This document shows, piece after piece, positions 1 to 10,474 of a stretch of DNA of 64,000 nucleotides. Each line of letters opens with the position of its first letter. Position 1 is the first letter of the stretch. Below the pieces are notes generated by a model. That model had not been told where the DNA came from and did no database searches. It was given only the letters and a program-made list of their open reading frames with translations. The stretch comes from Locusta migratoria (lineage: Eukaryota > Arthropoda > Insecta > Orthoptera > Acrididae): the NCBI GenBank assembly GCA_026315105.1, contig CM048746.1, positions 142,396,730 through 142,460,729 on the forward strand, written 5' to 3'. A program made the position numbers and the translations under genes.

Positions 1-620
1 TATCCATGAAGATGGTCTATGACCGAAACTGGTAGATGTATAAGGTTTTTAATAAACAGCTGATGGTTTTTGAAAAAAAAAAAAAAAATGCATTTTATGA
101 AATATATTACGGCTGTTGACACTCGCCTCACCAAAGCATTCATGAATTTAAAGTATCTTATACTATTGCTAATCACCTTACAAAATGTTACTTGTTTATC
201 TTCAATATCTAAGGCACACCATTTGATAACAAAGGAGTATACATGTAGCACACGTCCCCTATTACTGACTTGCATGACACCAACCAGGTATCCAAATGGG
301 AGCTGCAGTGTAACGTGCAATCCAAGCCACCACATCACTGGGTGGTGAATGCTAAAGCACACAGTCAAAATAAATGACCTAGCCTGGATGTCATCCTATA
401 TCCTTTTGTTTTTTACCCAAATGCACTAGTGATAAATCAGCACCTAATATGAGTATGCTCGTGCTTTTCGCTCCCTTATTGCACTGCATGTCTCTATACA
501 TGGCAGTGTTTCTATGTGAGACTAGCATTTTTTCATAACTTAAATTTAAATCATAATGCAGACAATTTGTACAAAATATTTGTAAATTACATACACAAAT
601 ATGCCTTGTGAATCAACGTA
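1..620. other. Left flank, no gene seen
   Basis: AT-rich sequence with an A-run at about 73-88. Short ORFs here have no recognisable motif. Nothing else is supported. Confidence 0.5.
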
Positions 621-782
621 TATACGAGGGTCGTCTACAAAGTAAGTTCCGTTTCTATTTCTATCCGCGGCAGCGCTAGGATCGCAGTTCCGAGCATGCG
701 CGGCAGTTACTCTAAGGAGAACATAAGTACATCATTACCAGATCGCTGCTGCTGACGTGCGCTTTGTAGTGCTTCCTCTACA

Positions 783-2037
783 ATGTCAGCCGTAACTGAA
801 AATGCCGCCGCGTGTGAAATCAGATATGTCAATAGTTTTCTAAATGCAAAGAAAGTTAAACCAAAGGAAATTTATTGGCACATCTGCGAGGTTTACGGAC
901 AAAATGCTATGAGTGATCGATTGTTAGAAGATGGGTGAGACTGTTCAATGAAGGACGTGATGAAGTGCATGATGAAGGATGAATTAGACGCTCGTCTGTT
1001 ATTAGTGATGAATTGGTGCACACAATTGAAGAAAAGATTAAGCAAAACCGTAAATTTACACTTAGTGTCCTTGATATGGAAGTTCCGCAAATTTCACGAT
1101 AGCTAATTCTGGAAATTTTTACTGAAAAAATGAAATTTCGAAAACTTTGCTCACGTTGGGTACCCAAAATTTTTACTGAACAACACAAAAAAGGATGGGC
1201 AGTGCTCCTCAGTTTCTGTCACGCTACAATGTAGAAGGCGATGGGTTTCTTTCTCGGATAGTCACGGGGGACGAAATTTGGGTATCGTACGACACCCCTG
1301 AAACAGACACACTTCATCCCCAACGAAGGTTACGTCTAAGCAAATCTTGACACCTCGAAAACTCATGTGCAGCGTTTTTTGGGACAGAAAAGGCATTCTC
1401 CTGTTCGATTTCTTATCACTAGGCCAAACAATCAATGCACATGGTTTGCGATACCATTAAGAAATTGCACCGCACAATACAGAACTATCACCGAAGATTA
1501 CTATCAAAGGTGGTTTTCTTTCCACGATAATGCTCGACCTCACACGACGATTGTGACCAAACAATTGTTGAGGGAATTTCACTGGGACGTGTGATCGTCC
1601 TCCGTACCGCCCGAGCCTCGCTCCTAGCGACTTTCATCTCTTCTTACACCTAAAATCTGTCCTTTGTGGTCAACACTTCGACAATGATTATGAGGTAAAA
1701 GAAGATGTTACCACATGGTTGAATGAATACACAGGCGGCAACCGTCTATGAAGAAGGCATACAAAAACGTATGCCACGCTATGAAATGTTCAAATATTTG
1801 TAAATCTATCGGACCAAACTGCGTGGTCATCAGTCCGTAGCTTACAAACTACTTAAACCTAGGTAAACTAACCTACGGACAAACACACACACCCACCCAT
1901 GCCCCAGGGAGGACTCGAACCTCCACGGCGAGCAACAGCGCGCTCCGCAGCGAGGCGCTTTAGACCGCTCGGCTACTCCACCGCGGCGCCACGCTATGAC
2001 AAGTGGATACAAAGTTTCATTAGCTATGTAGAAATGA
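783..2037 (+). pseudogene. Mariner transposase relic
   Basis: Translation from the ATG at 783 gives an N-terminal helix-turn-helix region like that of the copy at 57715, including VKPKEIYWHICEVYGQNAMS. It goes out of frame near 925. Further along are the IVTGDE motif with the first catalytic Asp (about 1258-1275) and HDNARPHT with the second (about 1522-1545). Several stops and frameshifts separate these blocks. The C-terminal end is split by the SINE at 1785-1987 and resumes at about 2000. The family is a mariner transposase (DDD/DDE, SETMAR-like). It is a pseudogene. Confidence 0.8.
1785..1987 (-). mobile_element. tRNA-derived SINE (subtype 2), inserted in mariner
   Basis: The reverse strand carries a tRNA-like head with B box GGTTCGAGTCC and a body with a GTAAGCTACGGACTGATGACC-like segment. 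It ends in the ACAAATATTTGAACATTT-type tail. A perfect 12-bp TSD, GCCACGCTATGA, lies at 1773-1784 and 1988-1999. The mariner copy at 57.6 kb has the uninterrupted site, so both the polarity and the nesting order are clear. Confidence 0.92.
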
Positions 2038-2370
2038 AATTTTTTTTCTGTATCAGTACACGTTTGTTTTATATAACCAAACTTACTTTGTGTACATTGC
2101 TCTTATTACTCTTAAACGTATCAAAACTGCTACAGCATTTCCTGAGATTAATCTGCCTGTACAGACGCACGGAAGCGCTATGAGTTTATATGCAGGGTGA
2201 GGAAAATATACAAATGAACCATAGGACAGCCCTTCAGAAAAAAATCTCACTGACGTGTTTTACGGCCCACCTTAGATTTGTAGTTTTATAAGTTTTTGCA
2301 AACATTTTGGACCACATAATAATCTAAATAATAAAAAAATAATTAATAAGAGTGTCTGAAACCCTTTTAG

Positions 2371-2475
2371 GAAAAAAAAAAAAAAAAAAAAAAATAAACA
2401 CCCACGTAATGGCGTGCTCCGAACCGCTAAACTTCAGCGTCACAGACCAACGCATTGGCCACTACGCTACAACTA
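2371..2475 (-). mobile_element. Possible tRNA-derived SINE head with A-tract
   Basis: The reverse strand reads GTAGCGTAGTGGCC (A-box-like), then about 30 nt later AGCGGTTCGGAGC (B-box-like). Downstream is a long T-run, which is the A-run at about 2371-2393 on the + strand. The layout fits a degenerate tRNA-derived retroelement. No TSD was found. Confidence 0.4.
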
Positions 2476-2763
2476 ACAGTTAAGAGTTGCGTTCGTTAAT
2501 CTCATACTATTGATGGCCGTTGTTAACTGATGCTAATATGGCATTTGTAGACACTAGATTATCATTTATCGTACGAAGAACGTCTTTCTGTTAATTCTTC
2601 AGTGCACCATTGCTTCGAAATGATAACGTGTATGTTACAATAAGAAAATCATCAAATACGCAACGCAAGATGGCGTATGCCAGAGAGAGTTCTGGGCGGT
2701 TAATGTCACGTGACATCTGCGAACGGCTGGTTTTCGTTAATTCCATGGAGAGTGTCAAAACTC

Positions 2764-3210
2764 CGTTATTTTTGCAAATATCTCTCAAACTATACGAGAT
2801 ACGAAAAAGAACATAATGGAACAAAGTTTTAGAGAATTTTCTCCTCTACAAATTCGTTTATTTAATTTTCGCGTCATATGAACGTTTTATTTCAAATTAA
2901 AATTACATTACAAACGGCTTTTGTTTGGTATTACTAACGTATTTCTTGTCCGAAATATTTCAAAAAGAAAGGTTCTGGTCTCAGGTTGCCAACAATTATG
3001 TCTGTTAAATTTGGTGCTGATCGGTTGAACGGTTCGTCTTAAAAACAGGGAACACGTTACGGACAGACAGATATACATCCCAAAATCGAAGTTATTTTTG
3101 CAAATATCTCTGAAATGATACGAGACATGAAAAAAACATCAGAGAGCAAAGTTATAGAGAGTTGTCTCCTCTACAAATCTGGTTATTCAATTTTCGTGTC
3201 AGATGAATGG
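2764..3210. repeat. Direct duplication of about 120 bp
   Basis: The segment 2764-2884 (starting GTTATTTTTGCAAATATCTC) recurs at 3091-3210 with roughly 80-85% identity by eye, including CTCCTCTACAAAT. The spacer holds GGACAGACAGATATACAT-like sequence. It is probably part of an unclassified interspersed repeat. No coding potential was seen. Confidence 0.65.
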
Positions 3211-4155
3211 TTAAGCCGTAATTTTTATTTAAATTTCGAGCTGTCATAAAACGATCGCAAAGGCCCACTTTCAGTGTTACTACCGTACCTAAAGTGGGCC
3301 AAAATGTCTGAGGAAAGGAAACACCCTACTAACCTGACTGCAGCAGTGGCCACCATTAATATCTTGTTTCATGTGGCCCCGGCCAGAAAGCTGCTAAAGT
3401 TGGGTCGAAGGTGGACTACTGAAGTTGCTGCCATCTCATTTGTAGGCTTGTGAGGGCAGTTGCTGCTTCCTGCTGGAATTAACTGTATATCATTTCGTCC
3501 TCCGTTAATGCTTCCACAAATGGTTTCTAAATGTTGGCAGCGTCTGATGAACGATTGGACCAACAATGTCTGCACAACAAAACCCAACGTTCTGATCATT
3601 CCGTGTTATTTAGTGAAAAAAAAAGTTTTTGAATATTCTACACTTTCTAGAACCAGTGACTTAGTGATCTGATAATACATCTCACGTGACAGCAGAGTTC
3701 ATCAGACATGAAGATCAGATCCATGTCCGAGCTACTCATTGTTATCTCATTGAACAGCAACTCAACAAAAGTGGAGGCGCTGAAGAACGTCTGCTGATCG
3801 TAAGGCATTAAAAACAGACACTCGGTAGGGACGAATGTGCAGATCCAGGTGGCGTATTCGTGCGTATGATATACGCCAGGTTGCTCCCGCTCTCGCTCGT
3901 GAGCTAGGGAGCGCTTACTTGCTCTCGGGGCACCGCTTCTCTGCCGTGAGCTGCTGTAGCATGGGGCACACGGCTGCGGCGAGCGTGTGTGCGATTGAAG
4001 CAACCGGATGGGCAGTGACGTCACGAGAAACTGCCACCTATACATTACAATCCCGGCGACAGGAACAATTATTTCTGAAATAGCTATAATGGAGCCTGCC
4101 AGTTTTCTCCATGGAAATGCGGGGCATGGGACACCAGGTCAATAGATGTAATCTA
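3211..4155. other. No recognised gene; GC-richer block 3835-4050
   Basis: A moderately GC-rich stretch contains a CRE-like GTGACGTCAC at about 4015-4025. ORFs on both strands lack motifs. It could be a regulatory region or an exon, but nothing decides this. Confidence 0.3.
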
Positions 4156-4159
4156 TATC

Positions 4160-4450
4160 TATAAATGTGAATGTCTGTTCGGTGTACGTTTATCACGTCT
4201 GAACAACAAGACATAAAGAGCTAAAAATTTGTACAGTTACTAATATCTACCCGGGGAAGGCTTTAGGCATGGTTTTATGGCGATCGGATATCTATTTACC
4301 TATATATATATTAATGTGAATGTCTGTTCGGTGTACGCTTATCACGTCCGAACGACGAGACGCAGAGACTTAAATATTTGTACAGTTACTAATTTATACC
4401 TGAGAAAGGTTTCAGGCACGGTTTGATAGGGATCTGATAGATATTTAATA
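4160..4450. repeat. Tandem dimer, period about 149 bp
   Basis: The segment with GTGAATGTCTGTTCGGTGTA at about 4167 recurs at about 4316. Both halves continue through a TATCACGTC-GAAC stretch, a TTTGTACAGTTACTAAT stretch and a GGCA-GGTTT-AT-G-GATC-GATA stretch. Two units are seen. There is no ORF. Confidence 0.75.
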
Positions 4451-5068
4451 ATTTGAAGAATATAACGCGAAATGCGGAACAATAATTACTCTTTGAAAAT
4501 TATATTTACTCTTTGAAATGGTTTTATTGGTTGCATTGTTGCTTCAGGGTTAATAATGATAAAAGAGTGGAGTATATTGGGATGGAAAGGTATCGGTGTA
4601 TATAAAAATTTACGCGTGCGCGCGTGTGTGTGTGTTAATATTTCGCTTTGCAGCGAAAACTACAGAACGCAAACGAATGGTCTGTGTGTAATTGTTGTCC
4701 GAAGTCTCCTGTTGTACGCCATAGCAGTTCCACGTCGATAGCTATAAGGGGGTGGAAGATATGGTGGTTGAAAGTCGTCAAATTATAAAAAAAGGCCAGC
4801 GATGACATCTGCGACTCTATAGCAAGGAGGTTACATACAGCGAAACGTGATGCCACAGACCATATCTTTGGTCTATGAGTGCTACAATGTCTTCAGCTCT
4901 TTATCTGTAAGGATATGCATACGAATAAGGAAATATAAGAATAAATAAATAAAGGAGTAAAAAAGAAATTTCTTTTAATACATCTCTTTAATACATTTCG
5001 CGATTTGACGTTTCGCGCATTATCTATCATAATTAACCAACACGCCGAGTGGAGCAGCGGGTTTAAGC
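4451..5068. other. No recognised feature
   Basis: AT-rich sequence with a short GT/GC alternation near 4612-4635. No gene is supported. Confidence 0.4.
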
Positions 5069-5510
5069 TAGTAATAATAATATAATAATAATAATATGGT
5101 TTTTTGTCCCGCAGGACACAATAGAGGAGTAAGACTTCATGGTCATGGAACAATACATGAAGTTTAACACAATAATGGTAATAAATTTTTTAAGTAGTCC
5201 TATACACACGACAATCTTAAGATAAAGTGAAAAGAATCAATAAAGAAACAATGAATTAGCTTAATTGTTTAACTTTTCCTCGCCACGATAAAAGGAGTGA
5301 GACATGAGGTAACTCTTCAATTTAGATTTGAAAGCGTGTGGGTTAGTGCTAAGATTTTTGAATTCATGTGGCAGCTTATTGAAAATGGACGCTGCAGAAT
5401 ACTGCACACCTTTCTGCACTAGTGTCAAGGTGGTGTGATGCAAATGTAGATTCGACTTCTGTCTAGTATTCACCGAGTGAAAGCTACTATTATCTTTCGT
5501 CATTATAATT
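5069..5510 (-). mobile_element. 5'-truncated non-LTR retrotransposon, 3' end
   Basis: On the reverse strand a C-terminal reverse-transcriptase ORF piece is followed by about 170 bp of 3' UTR. The UTR carries TCCATGACCATGAAG and a TAT/TAA-rich simple tail (5069-5098 on the + strand). This is the normal layout of a truncated LINE. The 5' boundary is approximate and no TSD was identified. Confidence 0.65.
5264..5503 (-). pseudogene. C-terminal fragment of a LINE ORF2
   Basis: The roughly 80-residue translation contains NTRQKSNLHLHHTTLTLVQK, then GVQYSAASIFNKLPHEFK and SYLMSHSFY. This pattern is characteristic of the extreme C terminus of CR1/jockey-like LINE polyproteins, after the reverse-transcriptase thumb. 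It has no catalytic residues and is only a tail fragment. Confidence 0.65.
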
Positions 5511-5737
5511 AATGTAAAGGCTGTGTGGTCTGATGGTGTTTCATGATTGGAATTTAAAAAGGCATGTTTATGGTGGCATTTTTAAACGCATGTTTGACGG
5601 AACCAACGTAAGGAGTATTTCTTAACAGGTGAATAATGAATTTTCCAGTTTTTTTAAATGAAGGAATCATTGATTGTAGAAGTTTTTATTGTAGTCGACA
5701 TGATCGACTGGAGAGTGTCCGCAACTGCACTGTGTTA

Positions 5738-5954
5738 TTTTAAATGTGTTTATTTCCGTCAACATTTGCAATATAATTGTTTAATAACATGTTTCGATCA
5801 CTTGGATCATCTTCAGATCTTATAGTTGCGTCAGCAACTCGTCTGGCTGAGTACTAATTGGTACCAACTTTAAGATCTGATGATGATCCAAGTGATCGAA
5901 TCATGTTATTAAACAATTATATTGCAACTGCTGACGGAAATAAACACATTTAAA
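5738..5954. repeat. Foldback element with about 85-bp inverted arms
   Basis: The left arm (5738-5822) and right arm (5871-5954) are near-perfect reverse complements with a few mismatches. The spacer is 48 bp. Each arm holds GATGATCCAAGTGATCGAA read outward. No ORF is present. It could be a nonautonomous DNA element or two inverted 3' ends of a Penelope-like or other retroelement (see findings). Confidence 0.85.
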
Positions 5955-6560
5955 TAAAATAAAAGATTGTAGAAGTAATTGATAGAATACTAAAAGAAAC
6001 CAGATAATGACTGACTGATTTATCACGCTGAACCGCATCCCAGTTTCCATCATTTTTAATCACAAATATGGTAATACGATATTTACAGATAATTTCATTA
6101 CTAAAATTTCGGCCTTCGACAGAAGAAGGTTATGTTTTTTAATTAAGTTCAAAGAAGTGGTACGTACATTTGCGTTTAGGCATAATAGCTTACTTCAGGC
6201 AAATACGTAATAGGCCACTTTAATTGCCAAAAAATAGAGTAGCCAAAAGTTCCAGACTGCGCTAAACATGGGTAGCAATAAGTGGCAAAACGGCCGATCC
6301 AACATTTATCACAAGAAATGGCACAAATACTAAGGTTTTCAATTTAGAAAGACAGTGCAAGAAAATAGATCCCAATTTATTTCAGCGTAGAATCTGTCGG
6401 GATGTGAGATTGATTTTTTAAAATTTTTATTTTATATATGTGACATAAAACATCGTGGACGTGTGTATCTGTTAGTGAAGGGATACAGTTCACCTATAGT
6501 AGCAAGCACTGGGATTTCCTTATTAGACATTTTTGCTGTTGTCAGAACTACCCATTGATG
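5955..6560. other. No recognised feature
   Basis: AT-rich intergenic-type sequence without motifs or a meaningful ORF. Confidence 0.45.
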
Positions 6561-6649
6561 AGAACCAAGCGAGCGCGTCTGTTCACTTACGTCCACCGAG
6601 TACTAGCGTGCGTGACGTCAGCTTCCCCCACCACCACTGCTCCGAGCTG

Positions 6650-6847
6650 GAGCAGTGTGCGCTCCTGCTCGCGAAGCAGCCTGTTGGAACAGCCTGATCT
6701 GCGCGATTCGCCGGTCTCTTCAGACAGGCGGCGAGTTGATTTGGTAGGAGTCTGAAGTATTCTCTGGTGAATTGCAGCCACAAGTTCTGCTGCGTAGGCA
6801 TGTTTCGGAATTTTTTTTGACTTGTTCACTACGTATCCTTTCGACAT
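6650..6847 (-). pseudogene. Possible transposase N-terminal relic
   Basis: Reverse translation contains IHQRILQTPTKSTRRLSEET. This resembles the N-terminal helix-turn-helix of insect DDE elements of the DUF4817 type (segments like SPTKS-R-LS-E-G). Downstream the frame becomes an uninformative GC-rich ORF. The evidence is one short motif only. Confidence 0.4.
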
Positions 6848-7915
6848 TTTATTATTATTATTACAGGATTAATCAATACAAAGATTAATTAATAACAACA
6901 TCTTGTCGTATTCCTGTTATCCTCCGCCAAGCCTCTTTATCCAGTGCTTTTTTCTTGTCGATGCCGCGATGTTCCATTACTCCGTTTATCTGGTCTGTCC
7001 AAGAGCGTCGTGGTCTTCAGCGCTTACGTCTGCCGGGTGGTTTCCATTCATAAACTTTCTTTGGCAACCGATGATCGGGCATTCTCATCATATGTCCGTA
7101 CCAATTCAGTGATTTTCTTTCAATTCTATCACTGTATCATTTGCCTTCATTATAGCTCTTCCTTCATCATTAGTTTTTCTTTCGATTCTTGATATTCTGG
7201 CACTCCTACGCAAATAGTCCATTTCCACAGCTATTATTCTTTTGAGATCCGCATTTAATGTCCAGTTCTGATCCATATAATAGCACTGATTCAACCATTA
7301 TCTTACCTACTATTTTCTTATTATTGTTGGAAACATTCTTATCCCACCAAAAAGAATTCAAACACCCTAACACCTTTCTGCTTTGTTTTATTCAGTATTT
7401 TACTTCTGTGTGGCCCAATCCATTTTTATCAATATGTGCCCCGAGATATTTAAATTTCTCTATCTGTCTCATAACTGCTTCGTCATTGATGTCTACTTCA
7501 AATTTAGCATCACTATTCACTACCAGATACTCCGTTTTTGTTAGACTCATTTGTAGGCCCCATTTCTTGTATTCGTGATGTAATCGTCGTATCATGAACT
7601 CAACGTCATAATCATCTTGTGCTATAATGGCTTGATCGTCAGCAAAACTTAATGACAATATCTGTACATGGTTGACTGTGATTTCCATTCCTCTTCTTCC
7701 AATTTCGGAGAGCCACTTCTACATATAAATTGAATAAGATGGGTGACATACTGCAACCATGTCTCAAACTTTTAGTGACATTGATAGGTTCTGATAACTT
7801 TGAACCTTGTTTAATCTGTACCACATTATTTCTGCACATTTCAATAATAATTTGTAAGACTAAATATTTCATTGTTGGCACTTCGATTCCATTAAATCTC
7901 TCAGCAAGAAACTGA
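6848..7915 (-). mobile_element. RTE-like LINE, 5'-truncated
   Basis: The reverse strand carries the 3' part of an endonuclease/reverse-transcriptase polyprotein, ending in a TAATAATAATAATAA tail at about 6850-6865 (+ strand). This matches the 3' structure of RTE-type LINEs. The copy starts inside the reverse-transcriptase domain. It abuts the transposase-like relic at 6650-6847. No clear TSD was found. Confidence 0.75.
6990..7915 (-). pseudogene. RTE-type reverse transcriptase, truncated and frameshifted
   Basis: Blocks in order on the reverse strand are LRHGCSMSPILFNLYVEVAL (7826-7767, palm and template grip), LSFADDQAIIAQ (about 7650-7615) with the catalytic Ala-Asp-Asp, a thumb region with KFKYLGAHIDKNG, and then MDYLRRSARISRIERKTND and a Lys/Arg-rich tail with PRRSWTDQ. 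The order is that of RTE-clade LINE ORFs. Frame changes occur at about 7690 and 7390. The endonuclease domain is missing. Confidence 0.8.
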
Positions 7916-8033
7916 CAACAGAGATCCTATGACTGTTGTCACATAACTTTCCATTACCGACACCTGCTGTCTCGATATGAGCACCATCGTTCCCTCTGCA
8001 CTGCTCCACTCACACCGCAAAGCCCGCGTCACG

Positions 8034-8228
8034 AAAAAATGTTCAAAATGTTTGTATAGCTTATAGGACTTAATTACGGGGTCATCAGTCCCTAAACTTA
8101 CAAACTACTTACGAACTAGGACGGCACAAATATCCATGCCCGAGGGGGGATTCGAACCCTTGACCGTATTGGCCGTGCAGACCATGACTGGAGCGCCTCA
8201 GTACCCTCGGCCACCGCGAAAGGCTGCA
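8034..8228 (-). mobile_element. tRNA-derived SINE (main family)
   Basis: Reverse-strand copy of the family best seen at 31586-31776. The B-box region is decayed (GGGTTCGAATCC retained). It is flanked by a 7-bp direct repeat, CGTCACG, at 8027-8033 and 8229-8235. The tRNA end lies at the high-coordinate side. Confidence 0.88.
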
Positions 8229-8490
8229 CGTCACGGGATGTGGTTATATACTTACACCACACCCAATCGTATCCACTCGTTTGGGCCAGTTTTATTTTCC
8301 GTAGCCTGTATACAGAGAAGAGTAACAAGTTCTGCTGATTTTTCCTACCTGTTAACTTATAAATTTACTAAATAAATAGTAGAAACTACGCAAATCAGTT
8401 TCAAATCAAACTATATCTCTTGTATGCAATCTGCGTTTAAGACCACTTATCGTATTTACATATATTATCTGTATCACTTGCTGCAAAGAT

Positions 8491-8706
8491 GTCCGCCTCC
8501 GTAGTCTAGTGGGCAACGTGGTGTGTTGCCACGAAGGGGTGGGGGGCTCCGGGTTCGATTCCCGGTCAGTGATTTTCTCCACTCGGGGACTGCATGCTGT
8601 GTCGACCTCGCCATCATTTCATCATCAATGACGCGCAAGTCGCCGAAATGGCGTCAGGTAAAGAGACTTGCATCAGGCAGGCTGAACACGATCCCACTGG
8701 TCTAAC
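8491..8706 (+). mobile_element. tRNA-derived SINE, third family
   Basis: It starts with CCGCCTCCGTAGTCTAGTGG (A-box-like), followed by CCGGGTTCGATTCCCGG (B box in a T-stem). A conserved body follows with CTCGGGGACTGCATG, ATCATTTCATCATCA and GACGCGCAAGTCGCCGAA. It sits directly against the mariner relic at 8707 and probably interrupted it. It is a retroelement, not a tRNA gene, because of the body and the lack of a proper cloverleaf. Confidence 0.75.
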
Positions 8707-9130
8707 GGCCAGAAGATTGTCACCTTCAGCTTCATAATGGTCCAGCAGGTCCCGACAAATTTCAGTTCGATGACCTTTTTGTTCTTCCGTAAGCATTCAG
8801 TGGACCCAACTCGCACAGACTTTGCGACAACCAAGATATTAGAACAATATTTCCAAAGCATCGCAACTCACATTCAGGTTTTCACACAATGCTATGGTCT
8901 TTATCCGCCGATCATCACGTATGAGTTGATGAAAACGCTTTTCATTGCTGTGCAAGGTCGACCGGGCTGTGGCTTGTCAGGCACATCCTTTTCACCACCT
9001 TGAAAATGCCGTACCCATCGCCTCATATTACTCACGACTATTGTTTCATCTCTAGCCACGTTTAGAAAGAATCCGTGGATTTCAATCGGTGCAATTTCTT
9101 CAGCAGTGAGAAATTCAGAATTTGCTGTTT
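8707..9130 (-). pseudogene. Mariner transposase fragment, second subfamily
   Basis: Reverse translation contains MRRWVRHFQGGEKDVPDKPQ, then LCENLNVSC and MLTEEQKGHRTEICRDLLDH, in mariner order (helix-turn-helix linker, then the region just before the catalytic TGDE). Stops and frameshifts intervene. The C-terminal catalytic half is absent because the match ends at the SINE at 8706. It differs clearly from the 625-2108 mariner. Confidence 0.75.
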
Positions 9131-9325
9131 TAACCCTTTACATGACTTTTTATTTGAAGCTATAAAAATACCACGATTAATGTATAGTGCGTATATATCA
9201 AAAATATTTAAAAAAATTCTTAAAATTATTATGCCCTACTAGTAACAAAACGTTCATAGATGGTCAGCTATAGTGCTTCCTTGATGAAACCTTAACTTTT
9301 ACCGGCGTAATGAATGTTCAAACAA
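9131..9325. other. Flank of Penelope segment
   Basis: AT-rich sequence with TTTAACCCTTTA at about 9130. No gene was seen. Confidence 0.4.
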
Positions 9326-9357
9326 CTGCCGGGTGACGTCGTCGACAACCGCCGATA
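9326..9357 (+). repeat. Left 32-bp inverted repeat of the 12.3-kb segment
   Basis: This 32-bp sequence, beginning CTGCCGGGTGACGTC and ending ACCGCCGATA, is the exact reverse complement of 21556-21587. Penelope-like elements often carry an inverted piece of their own terminus at the 5' end, which is the favoured explanation. The alternative is terminal repeats of a DNA element. Confidence 0.85.
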
Positions 9358-9359
9358 GT

Positions 9360-9518
9360 TCAAAAATGTTCAAATGTTTGTAAATCTATCGGACCAAACT
9401 GCGTGGTCATCAGTCCGTAGCTTACAAACTACTTAAACCTAGGTAAACTAACCTAAGAACAACACACACACACCCATGCCCCAGGGAGGACTCGAACCTC
9501 CACGGCGAGCAACCGCGC
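9360..9518 (-). mobile_element. tRNA-derived SINE (subtype 2), head-truncated
   Basis: Nearly identical to 1785-1987 over its body and B box but lacking most of the tRNA A-box half. The flanks share CGATAGT (9353-9359 and 9523-9529), extending to CCG[C/T]CGATAGT, as a TSD. The insertion separates the inverted repeat from the Penelope coding region. Confidence 0.82.
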
Positions 9519-9544
9519 CCGTCGATAGTGTCAGCGACTCTTAA

Positions 9545-10474
9545 AACCTGCGTGTTTTTTCAGATATGTAGACGACACTTTTGTCGTCATAGCTTCATGG
9601 TAGTGAGAATTTAAACGGATTTTTGGAACACCTAAATTCAATCCACCCGAATATTAAGTTCACTATGGAGGTGGAAAAGAATGGCTGTCTTCCTTTCCTT
9701 GATGTGTTGGTCAGAAGGAAGGTTGATGGTACATTGAGACATTCTGTTTATAGGAAGCCTACTCTCACTGATTTTTATCCGCGAGCTGAATAGTTGTCAC
9801 CATCCAGCTCAGCGTGAAGGAGTACTTCGTACGTTGGTTCACAGGGCACATGTCATTTCAGACCATGAAAGTTTGTCAGATGAGTTGTCTCATGTCGAGT
9901 GGACCTTTAGTCAAAAAGGTTATAGCAAGAGACAGATAAAACGTGCATTGCGCTATCAGCCTTCTGTGCAACGGGTGAGTGACGATAGTTATGAAGTGGT
10001 ACCTAAATCTATGGCCTTTTTGCCTTACGCAGGAAGGATTTCCAACAAGATTGGTCGTATTTTGCGGAAATATGATGCGAAATGTGTTTTTCGACCACCT
10101 TCTAAGATAAAGGCCCTGTTGGGGTCCGTAAAGGATGATCTTGGTTTGCGTAAGGCAGGTGTTGCAGTTGTGGCATGTCATATATTGGTCAGACAATCAG
10201 GACTGTCGAAGACCGGTGTATTGAACATAAACGTTACACACGCTTACAACAGCCAAACAAATTCGCTGTTGCATAACACTGTCTTGGCACCGGTCATCCT
10301 ATGGGATACAACAACACGGAGATTCTGGCATGCACTTCCACATATTGGGATAGTGTCATTAAGGAAGATGTTGAAATTAAACTAGCAAGCAACCTTATAA
10401 ACAGAGATGGTAGTTTTTGTTTAAATTCTGTTTGGAATCCGGCACTATCTCTCGTCAAAAAACAGAGGGACTAA
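9545..10474 (+). pseudogene. Penelope-like reverse transcriptase with GIY-YIG, decayed
   Basis: The catalytic block RYVDDTFVV lies at 9562-9588 (YVDD at 9565-9576). It is followed by a region with SIHPNIKFTMEVEKNG and FLDVLV. The next stretch runs from about 9834 and includes RISNKIGRILRKY and the linker KIKALLGSVKDDLGLR. A GIY-YIG endonuclease start (YIGQT at 10181-10195) follows in another frame and runs to the stop at 10472-10474. This is the Penelope domain order. Tandem stops at about 9600, a further stop near 9790 and a frameshift near 10160 inactivate it. The reverse-transcriptase N-terminus is missing. Confidence 0.85.

Larger units (their letters stand above)
625..2108 (+). mobile_element. 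Mariner-family DNA transposon, degenerate copy 1
   Basis: The left end (CGAGGGTCGTCTACAAAGTA from 625, after a TA dinucleotide) is mirrored near 2080-2095 by CTTACTTTGTGTAC, as expected for mariner terminal inverted repeats. A related copy lies at 57554-58155 and begins with a similar end. The interior is a broken transposase, and a SINE (1785-1987) is inserted near the 3' end. Mariners move by cut-and-paste with TA duplication. This copy cannot encode an active enzyme. The exact right boundary is uncertain by about 15 bp. Confidence 0.8.

Noticed and set aside
70..348. Small ORF with hydrophobic start (Met-Lys-rich, possible secreted peptide)
   Set aside because: The Lys-run start is made by an A-tract, and the remainder shows no recognisable peptide family; chance is more likely.
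3835..4083. Host coding exon in the GC-rich block
   Set aside because: ORFs occur on both strands with no motif, and no splice-site evidence is visible.
9130..9300. Extended inverted similarity with 21880-21915 (TTTAACCCTTTA / TAAAGGGTTAAA)
   Set aside because: Only a 12-bp core matches convincingly; the rest does not align, so it was not used to extend the Penelope termini.
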